Notes: generated from the sequence alone by a model not told the origin. A DNA stretch of 64,000 nt from CAZXCG01 sp964639205 (GCA_964639205.1 CAZXCG010000002.1:1-64000), one strand, 5' to 3'. Numbered from the stretch's first letter, positions 25,991 to 34,400 are shown. Translations and numbers: made by a program.

Positions 25991-26860
25991 ATGAGCAACC
26001 GGCTGTTTACAATAGACTCAAAAAACGACAAGCATTTGCAGGTAAATCTGCTCTACGTTTCCAAAGCAAAATTAGGAGCCGACTGGCACAGTACCATGCA
26101 TTCGCATTACTTTACCGAGCTTTTCTACATAACTAAAGGCAGAGGACTTTTTGCCGTGGAAAAAAAGGAATTTCCCGTGGAAGAAAACGATACCGTCATT
26201 ATCAACCCCGGGGTAAGCCACACAGAAAAATCCGCGGGAGACCCTAATTTTGAATATGTTGTCATCGGCATAGATGGCGTTTCTTTTGAGTTTAACGAAA
26301 ATCCCGAATCGGAGGAATATTCTGTTTTCAGTTATAAAAAGAAAAAGGAAAGCACCGACTTTTTCCTGAATACGCTGCTTTCCGAGGCAGACAAGGATTT
26401 ACCCTACCGAGACGCCGCCTGCCAAAACATTATGGAGCTTATGGTCATAAATATTCTGCGAAGAACCAATTCCACGGTGTCGGTTGAATCAGTCAAAAGC
26501 GTAAACCGCGCCTGCCGCGCCGCAAAGCGCTATATTGACGAAAATTTCCGCAATCCCATAACTCTTGACGAGCTTGCCGCAATTGCAAAGGTTAACAAAT
26601 ATTATCTTTCGCACGCGTTCGCCTCCGATTATCAGATTTCGCCGATTAATTATCTTATAGGGAAGCGTATAGAGGAGTGTAAAAATCTTTTGGCTTCAAC
26701 AAACTACTCTATTTCGCATATTGCGGGATTTATGGGCTTCTCTTCGCCTTCGTACTTTTCGCAGTGCTTCAAGCGCAACACAGGTATGCGCCCCGAAACA
26801 TACAGAAAAAAGTTCCGTCTCTCTCAAATGCAAAATCCGCCGGAGGAAGACAATACTTAA
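25991..26860 (+). CDS. AraC-family transcriptional regulator with cupin domain
   Basis: A 289-residue regulator. The N-terminal 110 residues form a cupin-like sensing domain (HYFTELFYITKGRGLFAV, then VEENDTVIINPGVSH). The C-terminal 100 residues hold two helix-turn-helix motifs, ending with the AraC signature GFSSPSYFSQCFKRNTGMRPETYRK. The ATG at 25991 follows GGAGG by 9 nt; an in-frame GTG 27 nt upstream lacks a site. It is divergent from the GH112 operon and is probably its sugar-responsive activator. The inducer is unknown. Confidence 0.9.
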   Translation: MSNRLFTIDSKNDKHLQVNLLYVSKAKLGADWHSTMHSHYFTELFYITKGRGLFAVEKKEFPVEENDTVIINPGVSHTEKSAGDPNFEYVVIGIDGVSFEFNENPESEEYSVFSYKKKKESTDFFLNTLLSEADKDLPYRDAACQNIMELMVINILRRTNSTVSVESVKSVNRACRAAKRYIDENFRNPITLDELAAIAKVNKYYLSHAFASDYQISPINYLIGKRIEECKNLLASTNYSISHIAGFMGFSSPSYFSQCFKRNTGMRPETYRKKFRLSQMQNPPEEDNT

Positions 26861-26893
26861 ACAGCGGCGGAGCTTCCGCGCAGAGCTGAATTA

Positions 26894-26926
26894 AATTCCC
26901 CTTAAAGCCGGGCTTTAAGGGGAATT
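26894..26926. terminator. Bidirectional terminator overlapping the scfB 3' end
   Basis: A perfect 16-bp stem AATTCCCCTTAAAGCC/GGCTTTAAGGGGAATT with a one-base centre. The scfB stop codon (26915-26917) lies inside the right arm, so the hairpin doubles as coding sequence and as the terminator between two convergent genes. Confidence 0.8.
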
Positions 26927-28318
26927 GCTTTCGGGTGATTCGGCTTTCTCGCTTAATTCGGCCACCTTCATCATAACGGCGCATTCGATGCGCTTGCGGT
27001 GCAGGACGCAGCCCGTTTCGTAGCACCCGTTAAGACTGCCGGTGAAATTATATGCGTTTGCCGTACAGCCGCCGCTGCAATACATACGCGCAAAGCAGTT
27101 GTCGCAATGAGGGCGGGTATAAATGTTGCTTTGTTTAAAACGACTGCGTATCTCTTCGTTTGTGATTCCGTCGAACACCGTGCCGAGCCGGAACTCTTCT
27201 TTACCTACAAACTGATGGCAGGGATAAAGCTCCCCCGTGGGAGTAACAGCAAGATATTCGCTCCCCGCCCCGCAGCCCGAAATACGTTTATATACGCACG
27301 GACCGCTTTGCAAATCAACCATATAATGATAAAAGGTAAAACCGCGCCCCTCCTTTTTCCGCTTAAGCATTTCAAGCGCAAGCTTATCGTACTGATTTAA
27401 AATTTCCGGAATATCCTCCGGTTTAAGGGCATAATCCGCGTCCGGCGGGGCAACCACCGGCTCCATTGCAAGCTCTGTAAAGCCCAAATCTGCCATATGA
27501 AAAATATCTTCGGTAAAATCGGTATTATAATGAGTGTATGTGCCGCGAATATAGTACCCCTTGCCGCCGCGCTTTTCCGCAAGCTTTTGAAAATTCGGCA
27601 GTACAAGGTCGTAGCTGCCCAAGCCCGAGCGTGAAACCCGCATACGGTCATTGGTAGCTTTCCTGCCGTCAAGGCTGAGCACCACATTATAACATTCTTT
27701 GTTTGCAAAATCTATTACTTCATCGTCAAGATTTATTCCGTTTGTTGTAAGGGTAAAGCGGAAATTTTTATTGTACTGCTTTTCCCGGCTGCGCGCATAC
27801 GCCACAATATCCTTTACAACACCGAAATTAAGCAGAGGCTCGCCGCCGAAGAAATCAACCTCAAGATTACGGCGCGTACCCGATTGAGAAATAAGAAAAT
27901 CTATGGCTCTTTTGCCCACTTCAAAGCTCATAAGCGAACGCGCAGAATTGTATTCTCCGTTTCCGGCAAAGCAGTATTTGCAGGCAAGATTACACCCATG
28001 AGCAATATGCAGGCACAGAGCCTTAACCGCAGCAGGGCGCTGCGCAAGCTCCTGCGCGAACGGACGGTAGACGTCCTCACTGAAAATCTTGCCCTGCCGC
28101 TTTAGGCTGTCTATATCGGACAAAATCTCCAAAATCTCGCCGCGCGTAACGTCCGGCGTACGGGCGTATTTTTCAAGAATCCGCTCGACTATTTCATTGC
28201 GCGGCACCGTTTCGTACATGGAGATTACATCGTAAGCGACCTCATCCACAGAATGAACGCAGCCGCTGTTGCCGTCTATTACAATATTATAACCGTTATT
28301 TTTATAAAGATGAACCAT
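26915..28318 (-). CDS. scfB: SCIFF peptide maturase (radical SAM/SPASM)
   Basis: A 467-residue enzyme that installs thioether crosslinks in the SCIFF peptide. The N-terminal RiPP-recognition-like region (MVHLYKNNGYNIVIDGNSG, to about residue 90) is typical of this group. The radical SAM CxxxCxxC is at C109/C113/C116 (CNLACKYC), followed by FFGGEPLLNF. The C-terminal SPASM domain has many cysteines for auxiliary clusters (CGAGSEYLAVTP, CHQF, CDNCFARMYCSGGC). The precursor gene lies 199 bp upstream on the same strand, with a terminator and a repeat fragment between them. AGGAGC precedes the ATG by 5 nt. Confidence 0.95.
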   Translation of the reverse strand: MVHLYKNNGYNIVIDGNSGCVHSVDEVAYDVISMYETVPRNEIVERILEKYARTPDVTRGEILEILSDIDSLKRQGKIFSEDVYRPFAQELAQRPAAVKALCLHIAHGCNLACKYCFAGNGEYNSARSLMSFEVGKRAIDFLISQSGTRRNLEVDFFGGEPLLNFGVVKDIVAYARSREKQYNKNFRFTLTTNGINLDDEVIDFANKECYNVVLSLDGRKATNDRMRVSRSGLGSYDLVLPNFQKLAEKRGGKGYYIRGTYTHYNTDFTEDIFHMADLGFTELAMEPVVAPPDADYALKPEDIPEILNQYDKLALEMLKRKKEGRGFTFYHYMVDLQSGPCVYKRISGCGAGSEYLAVTPTGELYPCHQFVGKEEFRLGTVFDGITNEEIRSRFKQSNIYTRPHCDNCFARMYCSGGCTANAYNFTGSLNGCYETGCVLHRKRIECAVMMKVAELSEKAESPESNSP

Positions 28319-28327
28319 TAAAAGCTC

Positions 28328-28410
28328 CTATAACTTTAGCGCGGACGTCCCCCGCCCCTGAGGCGGCGGGTTGCGGCTCGGAATTTAAGCGGGAGTTACA
28401 ATTTGAAAAG
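28328..28410 (-). repeat. Fragment D of the 150-bp intergenic repeat
   Basis: It aligns with the 3' half of the repeat in the same orientation as copy 31591-31740: TATAACTTTAG, a CCCCGCCCC/GGCGGCGGG hairpin with a changed loop, CTCGGAAT, then GCGGG..ACAAT. It sits between the SCIFF peptide terminator and the maturase gene. Confidence 0.65.
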
Positions 28411-28465
28411 CTGACGCTCCCCCCGCGCACGCTGCAACCGCAGCGTTACCTCGATTTAAACCTGT

Positions 28466-28509
28466 GCAAACAAAACCGCCGCACGGAACCGAACCGCACG
28501 GCGGTTTTG
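28466..28509 (-). terminator. Terminator after the SCIFF peptide gene
   Basis: Stem CAAAACCGCCG/CGGCGGTTTTG (28471-28481 with 28499-28509), extended inward with a two-base mismatch. It is followed on the minus strand by a TTTTGTTTG tail. It should make the peptide transcript much more abundant than the maturase transcript. Confidence 0.7.
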
Positions 28510-28517
28510 CGTTTGAA

Positions 28518-28667
28518 TTACTTTTCAGTCTTCTTTTCGCACTGCTGGTTAGCAATGCCGCAGGAAGTTTTGCACGCCGACTGGCAGGACGTCTGACACT
28601 CGCCGCAGCCGCCCTTCTTTGCGGATTCGGAAAGATTCCTGGTTTCAATTGTCTGAATTCTTTTCAT
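28518..28667 (-). CDS. scfA: SCIFF six-cysteine ranthipeptide precursor
   Basis: A 49-residue peptide. It starts MKRIQTIETRN and has the invariant core ESAKKGGCGECQTSCQSACK. The six cysteines are C21, C24, C28, C32, C36 and C43, matching the 'six cysteines in forty-five' family. The N-terminal 20 residues act as leader. The maturase encoded downstream (28318-26915) links Cys sulfurs to nearby residues. SCIFF is nearly universal in Clostridia, but its role is still unsettled. It has its own good promoter at 28701 and only a weak GAG ribosome site. Confidence 0.95.
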   Translation of the reverse strand: MKRIQTIETRNLSESAKKGGCGECQTSCQSACKTSCGIANQQCEKKTEK

Positions 28668-28700
28668 ATTAACACTCGCTTTCTGAATTATTTATAAGTT

Positions 28701-28729
28701 ATTTTAAAGGATTTGGCGCAATATGTCAA
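28701..28729 (-). promoter_or_regulatory. Promoter of scfA
   Basis: On the minus strand a perfect TTGACA (28724-28729), a 17-bp spacer and TAAAAT (28701-28706), about 40 nt before the SCIFF start. The -35 box is about 16 bp past the decarboxylase stop. Confidence 0.8.
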
Positions 28730-28745
28730 TGTGTTGAGCAAACTT

Positions 28746-30170
28746 TTATTTTACAACACATATTTTACCGTCTTTTTCAATGCCGGCGCCTTGAATATTT
28801 ACCCCCTGCGCTTTAAGGGAAAGAACGCTTTTAACGGCTTCCCGCGTAATCTCCTCCCCGGCTGCAAGCAGCGGAACGCCCGGAGGATAAGCATAAACAA
28901 AGCCTGCGGCGGTTTTCCCCACGGCTTCGCTCGGAGCGATGAATTTTTTTTCGGATTCAAGCGCCGTATAAGGGAGCATTTTTTGCTTTGGCAGCGGCAA
29001 AACAAATCGCTGCCTGCCGAAGCCTGAGTATGCAGAAATCCGTTCGTCTGTTTCAAGCAAAGCCGAAATCAGGCGGTGAAAGCCGCTGTCGGTGTCGCAA
29101 ATTGAGGTTACGGCAAGAGCGGAGTCGGCGGTGTACATTTCGAGCTGCAATTTGTAGCGCTCTTTAAGAACGCGGTAAAGCCCGCGCCCGCTTATATTCG
29201 CCGCTCCGGCAAAAATATTGAGCTTCGACGGGTCACGGGCAAACACTTGACTGTAATTTTTGCAATTGTCCGCTCCGCACCCGAATACGGAAAGATGCTT
29301 TAAATTCGCACACGCCTGCGAAAATTCCGAAAGTCTGCGCGCATAGGCCGAAAAAAGCTCTCGGGAACGTTCTTGTAAAATTGAGACGCAATTATCAATC
29401 CCGCACATAAGCACATACGACGGACTGCTTGTTTCAAACATTTGCAGCGCCGATTCAATCTCGGCTTCATCCACACGCTCCGTGCAGATATGCAAAAGAG
29501 CGGTTTGCGTAAAGCAGGGCAACGTTTTGTGAAGGCTTTGCACAACCACATCAGCCCCCAAACGCACGGCGGATTCCGGAAATTCGGCGTTAAACCCAAG
29601 GTGAGCTCCGTGCGCTTCGTCAACAAGCAAAACCGCGCCGTATGAATGAACAATATCGGCAATTGAGGCAATATCGCTCACCACGCCCTCATATGTAGGA
29701 GATGTAATCACGGCAAGACATATCCCCGGGTTGCACTCAAAAGCCGCCTTGACAGCCTCGGGCGTTACGCTGCCGCAGAAGCCGAATTTTTCTACGGCTG
29801 GCGGGCATACATACACCGGCTCGAGCTTGTTAAGGCAAACGGCGTTATAAACCGATTTATGGCAGTTGCGTGCGACAAGAACCTTTGCGCCGCGCTTTGA
29901 AAGCGCATAGACCGCACTTAAAATGCCCGACGTACTCCCTCCGGTCAAAAAAAATGTGCGGCGCGCCGAAAACACCTCCGACGCGCGGTTCATTGCCGCA
30001 AGCAGAATTCCCGAAGCGCAGTGGAGGTCGTCGGTATCGTCAAGCTCTGTCAAATCAACGGAAAACGGCTCTCGGAGCGAAAAAAACTCCGGATTACGTT
30101 TATGACCGGGCATATGAAACGGGTAATACCCGCTTTGCACATATCCGCGCAGATCGGTTTCAAGCTTCAA
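28746..30170 (-). CDS. Orn/Lys/Arg decarboxylase-family PLP enzyme
   Basis: A 474-residue fold-type I PLP enzyme. It has PFHMPGHKR near residue 17, FLTGGSTSG near 74, VDEAHGAH with Asp184, and the Schiff-base Lys215 in SLHKT. These match the short YaaO/SpeA-like group of Orn/Lys/Arg decarboxylases found in Firmicutes. The amino acid substrate (Arg or Lys) cannot be read from sequence. The start is TTG inside the end of the glycosyltransferase gene (11-bp overlap), with AAAGGAGG upstream, so the two are translationally coupled. Confidence 0.88.
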   Translation of the reverse strand: MKLETDLRGYVQSGYYPFHMPGHKRNPEFFSLREPFSVDLTELDDTDDLHCASGILLAAMNRASEVFSARRTFFLTGGSTSGILSAVYALSKRGAKVLVARNCHKSVYNAVCLNKLEPVYVCPPAVEKFGFCGSVTPEAVKAAFECNPGICLAVITSPTYEGVVSDIASIADIVHSYGAVLLVDEAHGAHLGFNAEFPESAVRLGADVVVQSLHKTLPCFTQTALLHICTERVDEAEIESALQMFETSSPSYVLMCGIDNCVSILQERSRELFSAYARRLSEFSQACANLKHLSVFGCGADNCKNYSQVFARDPSKLNIFAGAANISGRGLYRVLKERYKLQLEMYTADSALAVTSICDTDSGFHRLISALLETDERISAYSGFGRQRFVLPLPKQKMLPYTALESEKKFIAPSEAVGKTAAGFVYAYPPGVPLLAAGEEITREAVKSVLSLKAQGVNIQGAGIEKDGKICVVK

Positions 30171-31140
30171 TGCGGCTGCCGTCCTCCTTTTCCGCCTTTG
30201 CGGCGTTATTTTCGTCGAAATTGGTAAGCTTCACTATATACACCGGTCTGTCCTTGACCTCTAAATAAATTCTTGCAATATACTCTCCGAGCACTCCTAT
30301 GGAAAGCTCTGTAATGCCCCCGAGAAACAGTGTTACGCAAAGCTGGCTTACATACCCCGGCACATCTATGCCGAAGATAAAGGTTTGAATCAAAGTGACA
30401 ACAATATATATGAAAGCAACAGCGCTTATTATTAAACCCAATACCGCCAAAAAACGCAGGGGCGCCACGGAAAAAGAGGTAATACCGTCAATGGCGTATT
30501 TAAACAGTCCCCAAAAGCTCCATTTGGTTTTTCCGAATTCACGCTCAACATTTTCGTACGGAATCCACTTCGTATTAAAGCCGACCCAGCAAAAAATGCC
30601 CTTGCTGAAGCGCTGCACCTCGCAAAGTTCCAAAATGGAATCAACCATTTGCCTTGTCATAATGCGGAAATCAACCGCGCCATACGGCATTGAAACCTCG
30701 GTGATTTTATTGGAAAGTCTGTAAAACATACGCGAAAAGAAGCTTCTGACCTTTGACTCGCCTTTCCGGCTTGTTCGCATGGCGGCACAGCAGTCATAGC
30801 CCTCTTGTATTCCCTGTATCATTTGGGGGAACATTGTCGGAGGATGCTGTAAATCGGCGTCCATAACTATTACATAATCGGCGCTGGAATACTTGAGCCC
30901 GGCATACATTGCCGCCTCTTTGCCGAAATTACGCGAAAATGAAATATATTTAACATTCTCAAACTCTGAAGCGAGGCGCTTCATAACCAAAAATGTTTCG
31001 TCGCGGCTGCCGTCGTTTACCAAAATATACCGAAAGCTGTAATCGGGTATGGAGTTAATCACTCTGTTTGTTTCTTCAACAAAGTGCGGCAGCACCTCCT
31101 TTTCATTATAGCAAGGCACGACCAAATCGATTGTTTTCAT
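30160..31140 (-). CDS. GT2 glycosyltransferase (GtrB/DPM1-like, polyprenyl-P type)
   Basis: A 326-residue protein. The N-terminal GT-A domain runs from IDLVVPCYNEKEVL, with the DxD-like MDADLQHPP near residue 93. Two C-terminal hydrophobic segments (about residues 230-290) anchor it in the membrane. The layout is that of GtrB/DPM1-like enzymes that transfer a sugar to undecaprenyl phosphate. The ATG at 31140 is preferred because the longer frame to 31182 is basic junk without a site. It overlaps the decarboxylase gene; a functional link between them is not obvious. Confidence 0.88.
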   Translation of the reverse strand: MKTIDLVVPCYNEKEVLPHFVEETNRVINSIPDYSFRYILVNDGSRDETFLVMKRLASEFENVKYISFSRNFGKEAAMYAGLKYSSADYVIVMDADLQHPPTMFPQMIQGIQEGYDCCAAMRTSRKGESKVRSFFSRMFYRLSNKITEVSMPYGAVDFRIMTRQMVDSILELCEVQRFSKGIFCWVGFNTKWIPYENVEREFGKTKWSFWGLFKYAIDGITSFSVAPLRFLAVLGLIISAVAFIYIVVTLIQTFIFGIDVPGYVSQLCVTLFLGGITELSIGVLGEYIARIYLEVKDRPVYIVKLTNFDENNAAKAEKEDGSRIEA

Positions 31141-31189
31141 AAAAAGCCCCCTGCGGCAACGGTATTTTTTTATCCGCCGCACATATTTA

Positions 31190-31218
31190 AGTATATCCTA
31201 CGTACGGGTAAAAGTCAA
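31190..31218 (-). promoter_or_regulatory. Promoter of the GT2-decarboxylase pair
   Basis: On the minus strand TTGACT (31213-31218), a 17-bp spacer and TATACT (31190-31195), about 50 nt before the start. Confidence 0.75.
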
Positions 31219-31363
31219 TTATCTTGTAATTTGTTTCTTTTCCCGTTCTAAAATAATTAAGAAAGAAGATTGAAGCAAGGCAAATTAAATCTGCCGGGAA
31301 AATGTTTAACTAAATCTGCGGAGCGGTTCAAATAGGGCGGTTAGTTCGTTGGCGTGTCTTTAA

Positions 31364-31390
31364 TTAGCACTCTGAGATAAAGAGTGCTAA
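31364..31390 (+). promoter_or_regulatory. CIRCE element (HrcA operator) of the hsp20 unit
   Basis: A perfect TTAGCACTC-N9-GAGTGCTAA inverted repeat. CIRCE is the operator of the heat-shock repressor HrcA and usually sits at groESL or hrcA-dnaK promoters. Here the only downstream gene is the small heat-shock protein, about 375 bp away. Confidence 0.95.
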
Positions 31391-31475
31391 TTTTTCATAA
31401 ATCGTTCATATCCGTATCACAAACAATTCGCAAAGGCGGCGTACAATCAAAACAGAAAAGGGAAAGAAGGTGAAT

Positions 31476-31564
31476 CCGATGGGTCGGTCAGAAACAGCTG
31501 CAATAAAATCAGCGGTTAAAAATCTAACGATCCGCTGAACACGATTCCCGGTCTACCCCATCGG
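31476..31564 (+). ncRNA. Structured leader with a long-range hairpin
   Basis: CCGATGGG (31476-31483) pairs with CCCATCGG (31557-31564) and encloses a second stem CAGCGG/CCGCTG (31510-31515 with 31532-31537). The outer stem contains the AUG of the 19-codon ORF. It lies between the CIRCE operator and hsp20, so it is probably part of the heat-shock leader RNA. No known riboswitch or thermometer family is recognised. Confidence 0.4.
31479..31538 (+). CDS. Possible 19-residue leader peptide
   Basis: A short ORF reading MGRSETAAIKSAVKNLTIR, with AGAAGGTG 7 nt before its ATG. It is downstream of CIRCE and upstream of the repeat and hsp20. Its start codon lies in one arm of a predicted long-range stem and its stop overlaps another stem. 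It has no recognisable family. It could be a regulatory leader peptide or a chance ORF. Confidence 0.3.
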   Translation: MGRSETAAIKSAVKNLTIR

Positions 31565-31590
31565 TATAGAGTTAAAAAGGGCGGACATAA

Positions 31591-31740
31591 TATAACTTAG
31601 GCAAAGATGTACCCCCCGCCTCCAAGGCGGCGGGTTCCATTCTCGGAATCAGCGGGGGGATACAATCTCCCAATGTGATTTCACAGACAACTAACGCTGT
31701 CCTTTGCCACGTTGAATGGCGGGGCAAAGCCCATTATTAA
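31591..31740 (-). repeat. Full copy B of the 150-bp intergenic repeat
   Basis: Inverted relative to the copy at 17330-17480 and alignable end to end, with the same order of blocks and the same CCCGCC/GGCGGG hairpin with a different loop. It ends 26 bp before the hsp20 start, so it is part of the hsp20 5' untranslated region if transcription begins near CIRCE. Confidence 0.8.
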
Positions 31741-31766
31741 ACACAACAATTTTGGAGGTATTTATT

Positions 31767-32225
31767 ATGTTTGAACTTAGACCTTATCGCAAGCATCAGA
31801 ATGAAATCGCTTACAATCCGTTCAGGGAAATGGAAGAATTTGAAAAGAAGTTCTTTTCGGAGCCGTTCGGCTCCTTCTTCGGCAACGGAGATATTGCGGA
31901 ATTCAAGACGGATATTACCGACGAAGGCGACCATTATGTTTTGGTAGCTGATTTGCCCGGATTCGATAAGAAAGATATTCATCTTGATATTTCCGACAGC
32001 ACTCTGACAATTAACGCCGAGCGTCACTCGGAACACGAAGAAAAAGATAAAAAACAAAAGTACGTCCGTGTAGAACGTTCTTACGGAAAGTACAGCCGTC
32101 AGTTTGATGTATCTTCGGTCGACACCGATGGCATAAAAGCAAAATACGAAAACGGCGTTCTGAAATTGACCTTGCCGAAAAAGCAGGAAGAGCTTCCCGA
32201 AGCGAAACATCTGGAAATTGAATAA
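31767..32225 (+). CDS. Small heat-shock protein Hsp20
   Basis: A 152-residue alpha-crystallin-family chaperone that binds unfolding proteins without ATP. The alpha-crystallin domain runs from about residue 45 (FKTDITDEGDHYVLVADLPG) to the hallmark GVLKLTLPK near 133. The N-terminal arm has FREMEEFEKKFF. The ATG at 31767 has TTTGGAGGT 8 nt upstream; a longer frame to 31716 runs into the repeat and is rejected. A CIRCE operator upstream implies HrcA control. Confidence 0.94.
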   Translation: MFELRPYRKHQNEIAYNPFREMEEFEKKFFSEPFGSFFGNGDIAEFKTDITDEGDHYVLVADLPGFDKKDIHLDISDSTLTINAERHSEHEEKDKKQKYVRVERSYGKYSRQFDVSSVDTDGIKAKYENGVLKLTLPKKQEELPEAKHLEIE

Positions 32226-32231
32226 GCACAT

Positions 32232-32265
32232 GGGCGGTGTGAGAAATCACACCGCCCTTAATTAT
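32232..32265 (+). terminator. Terminator of hsp20
   Basis: A perfect 11-bp stem GGGCGGTGTGA/TCACACCGCCC with a GAAA tetraloop (32232-32257), then a T-rich tail. It also separates the convergent plsY operon. Confidence 0.9.
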
Positions 32266-32274
32266 TTTGTTTTA

Positions 32275-33051
32275 TTACTTATGTATGTCCTTGGGATCAA
32301 GCCTTCTGCCTTTTCTGTTTTTCTTTCCGCTTTTTTCTTTATCCCAATTTTTGGGCTCTATCTTCTTTTCCTGACCTTTAATTATGCGCACAATATTGGC
32401 GTGGTGCTTGGCAATTACAAGTATGGCTATAACCGCGGTAAATACCGTGCAGACTATTACATATTCAATCTTAACGGGAACATACCCCTCGGGGACATTC
32501 TTTAAATCCGATACATACAAAAAGAAGAAAGTGTAAACAGGGTACAGAATTGCTGAAATCAGAGACGAAAGCGATATAATGCGCGTTATTATGAAAGCAA
32601 AACCGAAAGTAAGTATAATCATACCGAAAACGCGGATGTCGGTGACAAGCATAACCGCCGCCGCGGTTGTTACTCCCTTGCCGCCCTTAAACTTAAAGTA
32701 AACGGGGAACATATGACCGAGGATAACAAACAGTCCGCCGGTGTATGAGCCGTAACGCAGCAGCTCGTTGAGTAGGGTTTGATCCGAGGAGAAGGACGTA
32801 AAAATCATACCGCCCAAAAACGCAGCAAAAACTCCCTTTAAAAAATCAAAGAAGATTGTCATTACAGCGGGACCCTTGCCCACGGAACGCAAAACATTTG
32901 TAAAGCCCGCATTACCGCTGCCCATACCGCGGATATCCTTGTGGAGAGCAAGCCTTGTTATTATGATTGCGGGATTAATACTGCCGATTAAATATGAGAC
33001 AACAGCAACAATTAAAATGATTATCCAGTTTTGCAATAGAATGTCGATCAT
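32275..33051 (-). CDS. plsY: Glycerol-3-phosphate acyltransferase PlsY
   Basis: A 258-residue membrane enzyme transferring acyl groups from acyl-phosphate to glycerol-3-phosphate, the first step of phospholipid synthesis. Family motifs are seen: SYLIGSINPAII near the N-terminus, RGMGSGNAGFTNVLR, and FKFKGGKGVTTAAA. It is longer than the usual 200 residues owing to an enlarged periplasmic/cytoplasmic loop (residues about 170-200) and a lysine-rich tail (last 35 residues). It overlaps der by 4 bp; DUF512-der-plsY is a conserved Clostridia order. Confidence 0.94.
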   Translation of the reverse strand: MIDILLQNWIIILIVAVVSYLIGSINPAIIITRLALHKDIRGMGSGNAGFTNVLRSVGKGPAVMTIFFDFLKGVFAAFLGGMIFTSFSSDQTLLNELLRYGSYTGGLFVILGHMFPVYFKFKGGKGVTTAAAVMLVTDIRVFGMIILTFGFAFIITRIISLSSLISAILYPVYTFFFLYVSDLKNVPEGYVPVKIEYVIVCTVFTAVIAILVIAKHHANIVRIIKGQEKKIEPKNWDKEKSGKKNRKGRRLDPKDIHK

Positions 33052-34373
33052 ACCTTTTCTCCTTTTTCTCTTATTACAAAGCGAACCGGAGTTCCCTCCA
33101 GACCGAATGTTTCACGTATGCGGTTTTCGAGATAGCGCTGATATGAAAAATGAAAGAGCGCGGCGCTGTTGCAGAAAGCGACGAATGTGGGCGGCTTTGT
33201 GGAAGCTTGCGTCATAAAATAAATTTTAAGCCGTCTGCCCTTATCCGTAGGAGGCTGAACACGCGCGGTTGCCTGAGCCAAAAGCTCGTTGAGCATGCCT
33301 GTGCGTATCCGCATAGCGTTTTGATTGGCAACGAAGCAAATCAGCTCAAAAAGGCGGTCTACACGTTGACCTGTTTTCGCGGAAATAAAAATTATCGGAG
33401 CATATGACATAAAGGCAAGCTCGGTTTCTAAGCGTTTTTTGAACTCGTTCATTGTTTTGCCGTTTTTTTCTACCGCGTCCCATTTATTAACGGCTATGAT
33501 ACATCCCTTGCCGGCTTCGTGCGCCATACCGGCAATTTTACTGTCCTGCTCTGTATAGCCGACCTCCGCATCTATCATTATAACACAAACATCGCATCGG
33601 TCAATAGCCATTTTTGCGCGGAGTATGCTGTATTTTTCGATGGCGTCGTCCACCTTGCTTTTCCGGCGTATTCCGGCGGTATCTATAAAATTAAACACAC
33701 CGTATTTATTACTGATTTTTGTATCTATGCTGTCGCGCGTTGTTCCGGCAATGTCGGAAACTATACAGCGGTTTTCACCGGTAATTCTGTTTATCAGCGA
33801 CGATTTGCCGGCATTGGGCTTCCCTATTACCGCAACGCTTATTTCCGCGCTTTCCGTCTCCTCATCCCGGCAATTCGGCAGGCTTGCAAAAATTGCCTCA
33901 AGCAAATCGCCCGTTCCGTGACCGTGTACCGCCGAAACCCGAATCGGGTCGCCTAAGCCCAAATTGTAGAATTCATAAAAATCCGCGGGCGGTTCTCCTA
34001 TTGAGTCGCATTTATTTACGCATAATATAACGGGCTTGCCGCTTTTTTGCAGCATTTGCGCCACTTCAATATCGGTTGCGACCGGTCCGGAGCGTACGTC
34101 GGTAACCAAAACGGCAACGTCGGCTGCTTCTATGGCAAGCTCCGCCTGACGGCGCATTTGAGCAAGTATAATATCGTCGGAATATGGCTCGATTCCGCCG
34201 GTATCTATAAGCATGGCGGTTCTCCCGCCCCACTCGCATTCGCCGTAAATACGGTCCCGCGTAACGCCGGGAGTATCGTCCACAATTGATATTCGCTTGC
34301 CTACAAGCTTGTTAAACAATGTCGATTTGCCCACATTAGGTCTGCCTACAATTGCAATTACAGGTTTTGCCAA
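33048..34373 (-). CDS. der: Ribosome-assembly GTPase Der (EngA)
   Basis: A 441-residue tandem GTPase needed for 50S subunit assembly. G1 motifs appear twice: GRPNVGKST near residue 10 and GKPNAGKSS near 185. The matching DTPGVTRD, NKCD, DIAGTTRDS and NKWD motifs are all present. The C-terminal KH-like domain follows. The start is a TTG with AAAGGAG 8 nt upstream, and no ATG fits the conserved opening KPVIAIVGRPNVGKS. It is translationally coupled to plsY. Confidence 0.96.
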   Translation of the reverse strand: MAKPVIAIVGRPNVGKSTLFNKLVGKRISIVDDTPGVTRDRIYGECEWGGRTAMLIDTGGIEPYSDDIILAQMRRQAELAIEAADVAVLVTDVRSGPVATDIEVAQMLQKSGKPVILCVNKCDSIGEPPADFYEFYNLGLGDPIRVSAVHGHGTGDLLEAIFASLPNCRDEETESAEISVAVIGKPNAGKSSLINRITGENRCIVSDIAGTTRDSIDTKISNKYGVFNFIDTAGIRRKSKVDDAIEKYSILRAKMAIDRCDVCVIMIDAEVGYTEQDSKIAGMAHEAGKGCIIAVNKWDAVEKNGKTMNEFKKRLETELAFMSYAPIIFISAKTGQRVDRLFELICFVANQNAMRIRTGMLNELLAQATARVQPPTDKGRRLKIYFMTQASTKPPTFVAFCNSAALFHFSYQRYLENRIRETFGLEGTPVRFVIREKGEKV

Positions 34374-34400
34374 AGCGGTCAGCTCCTTTGCTTTTTTTAT

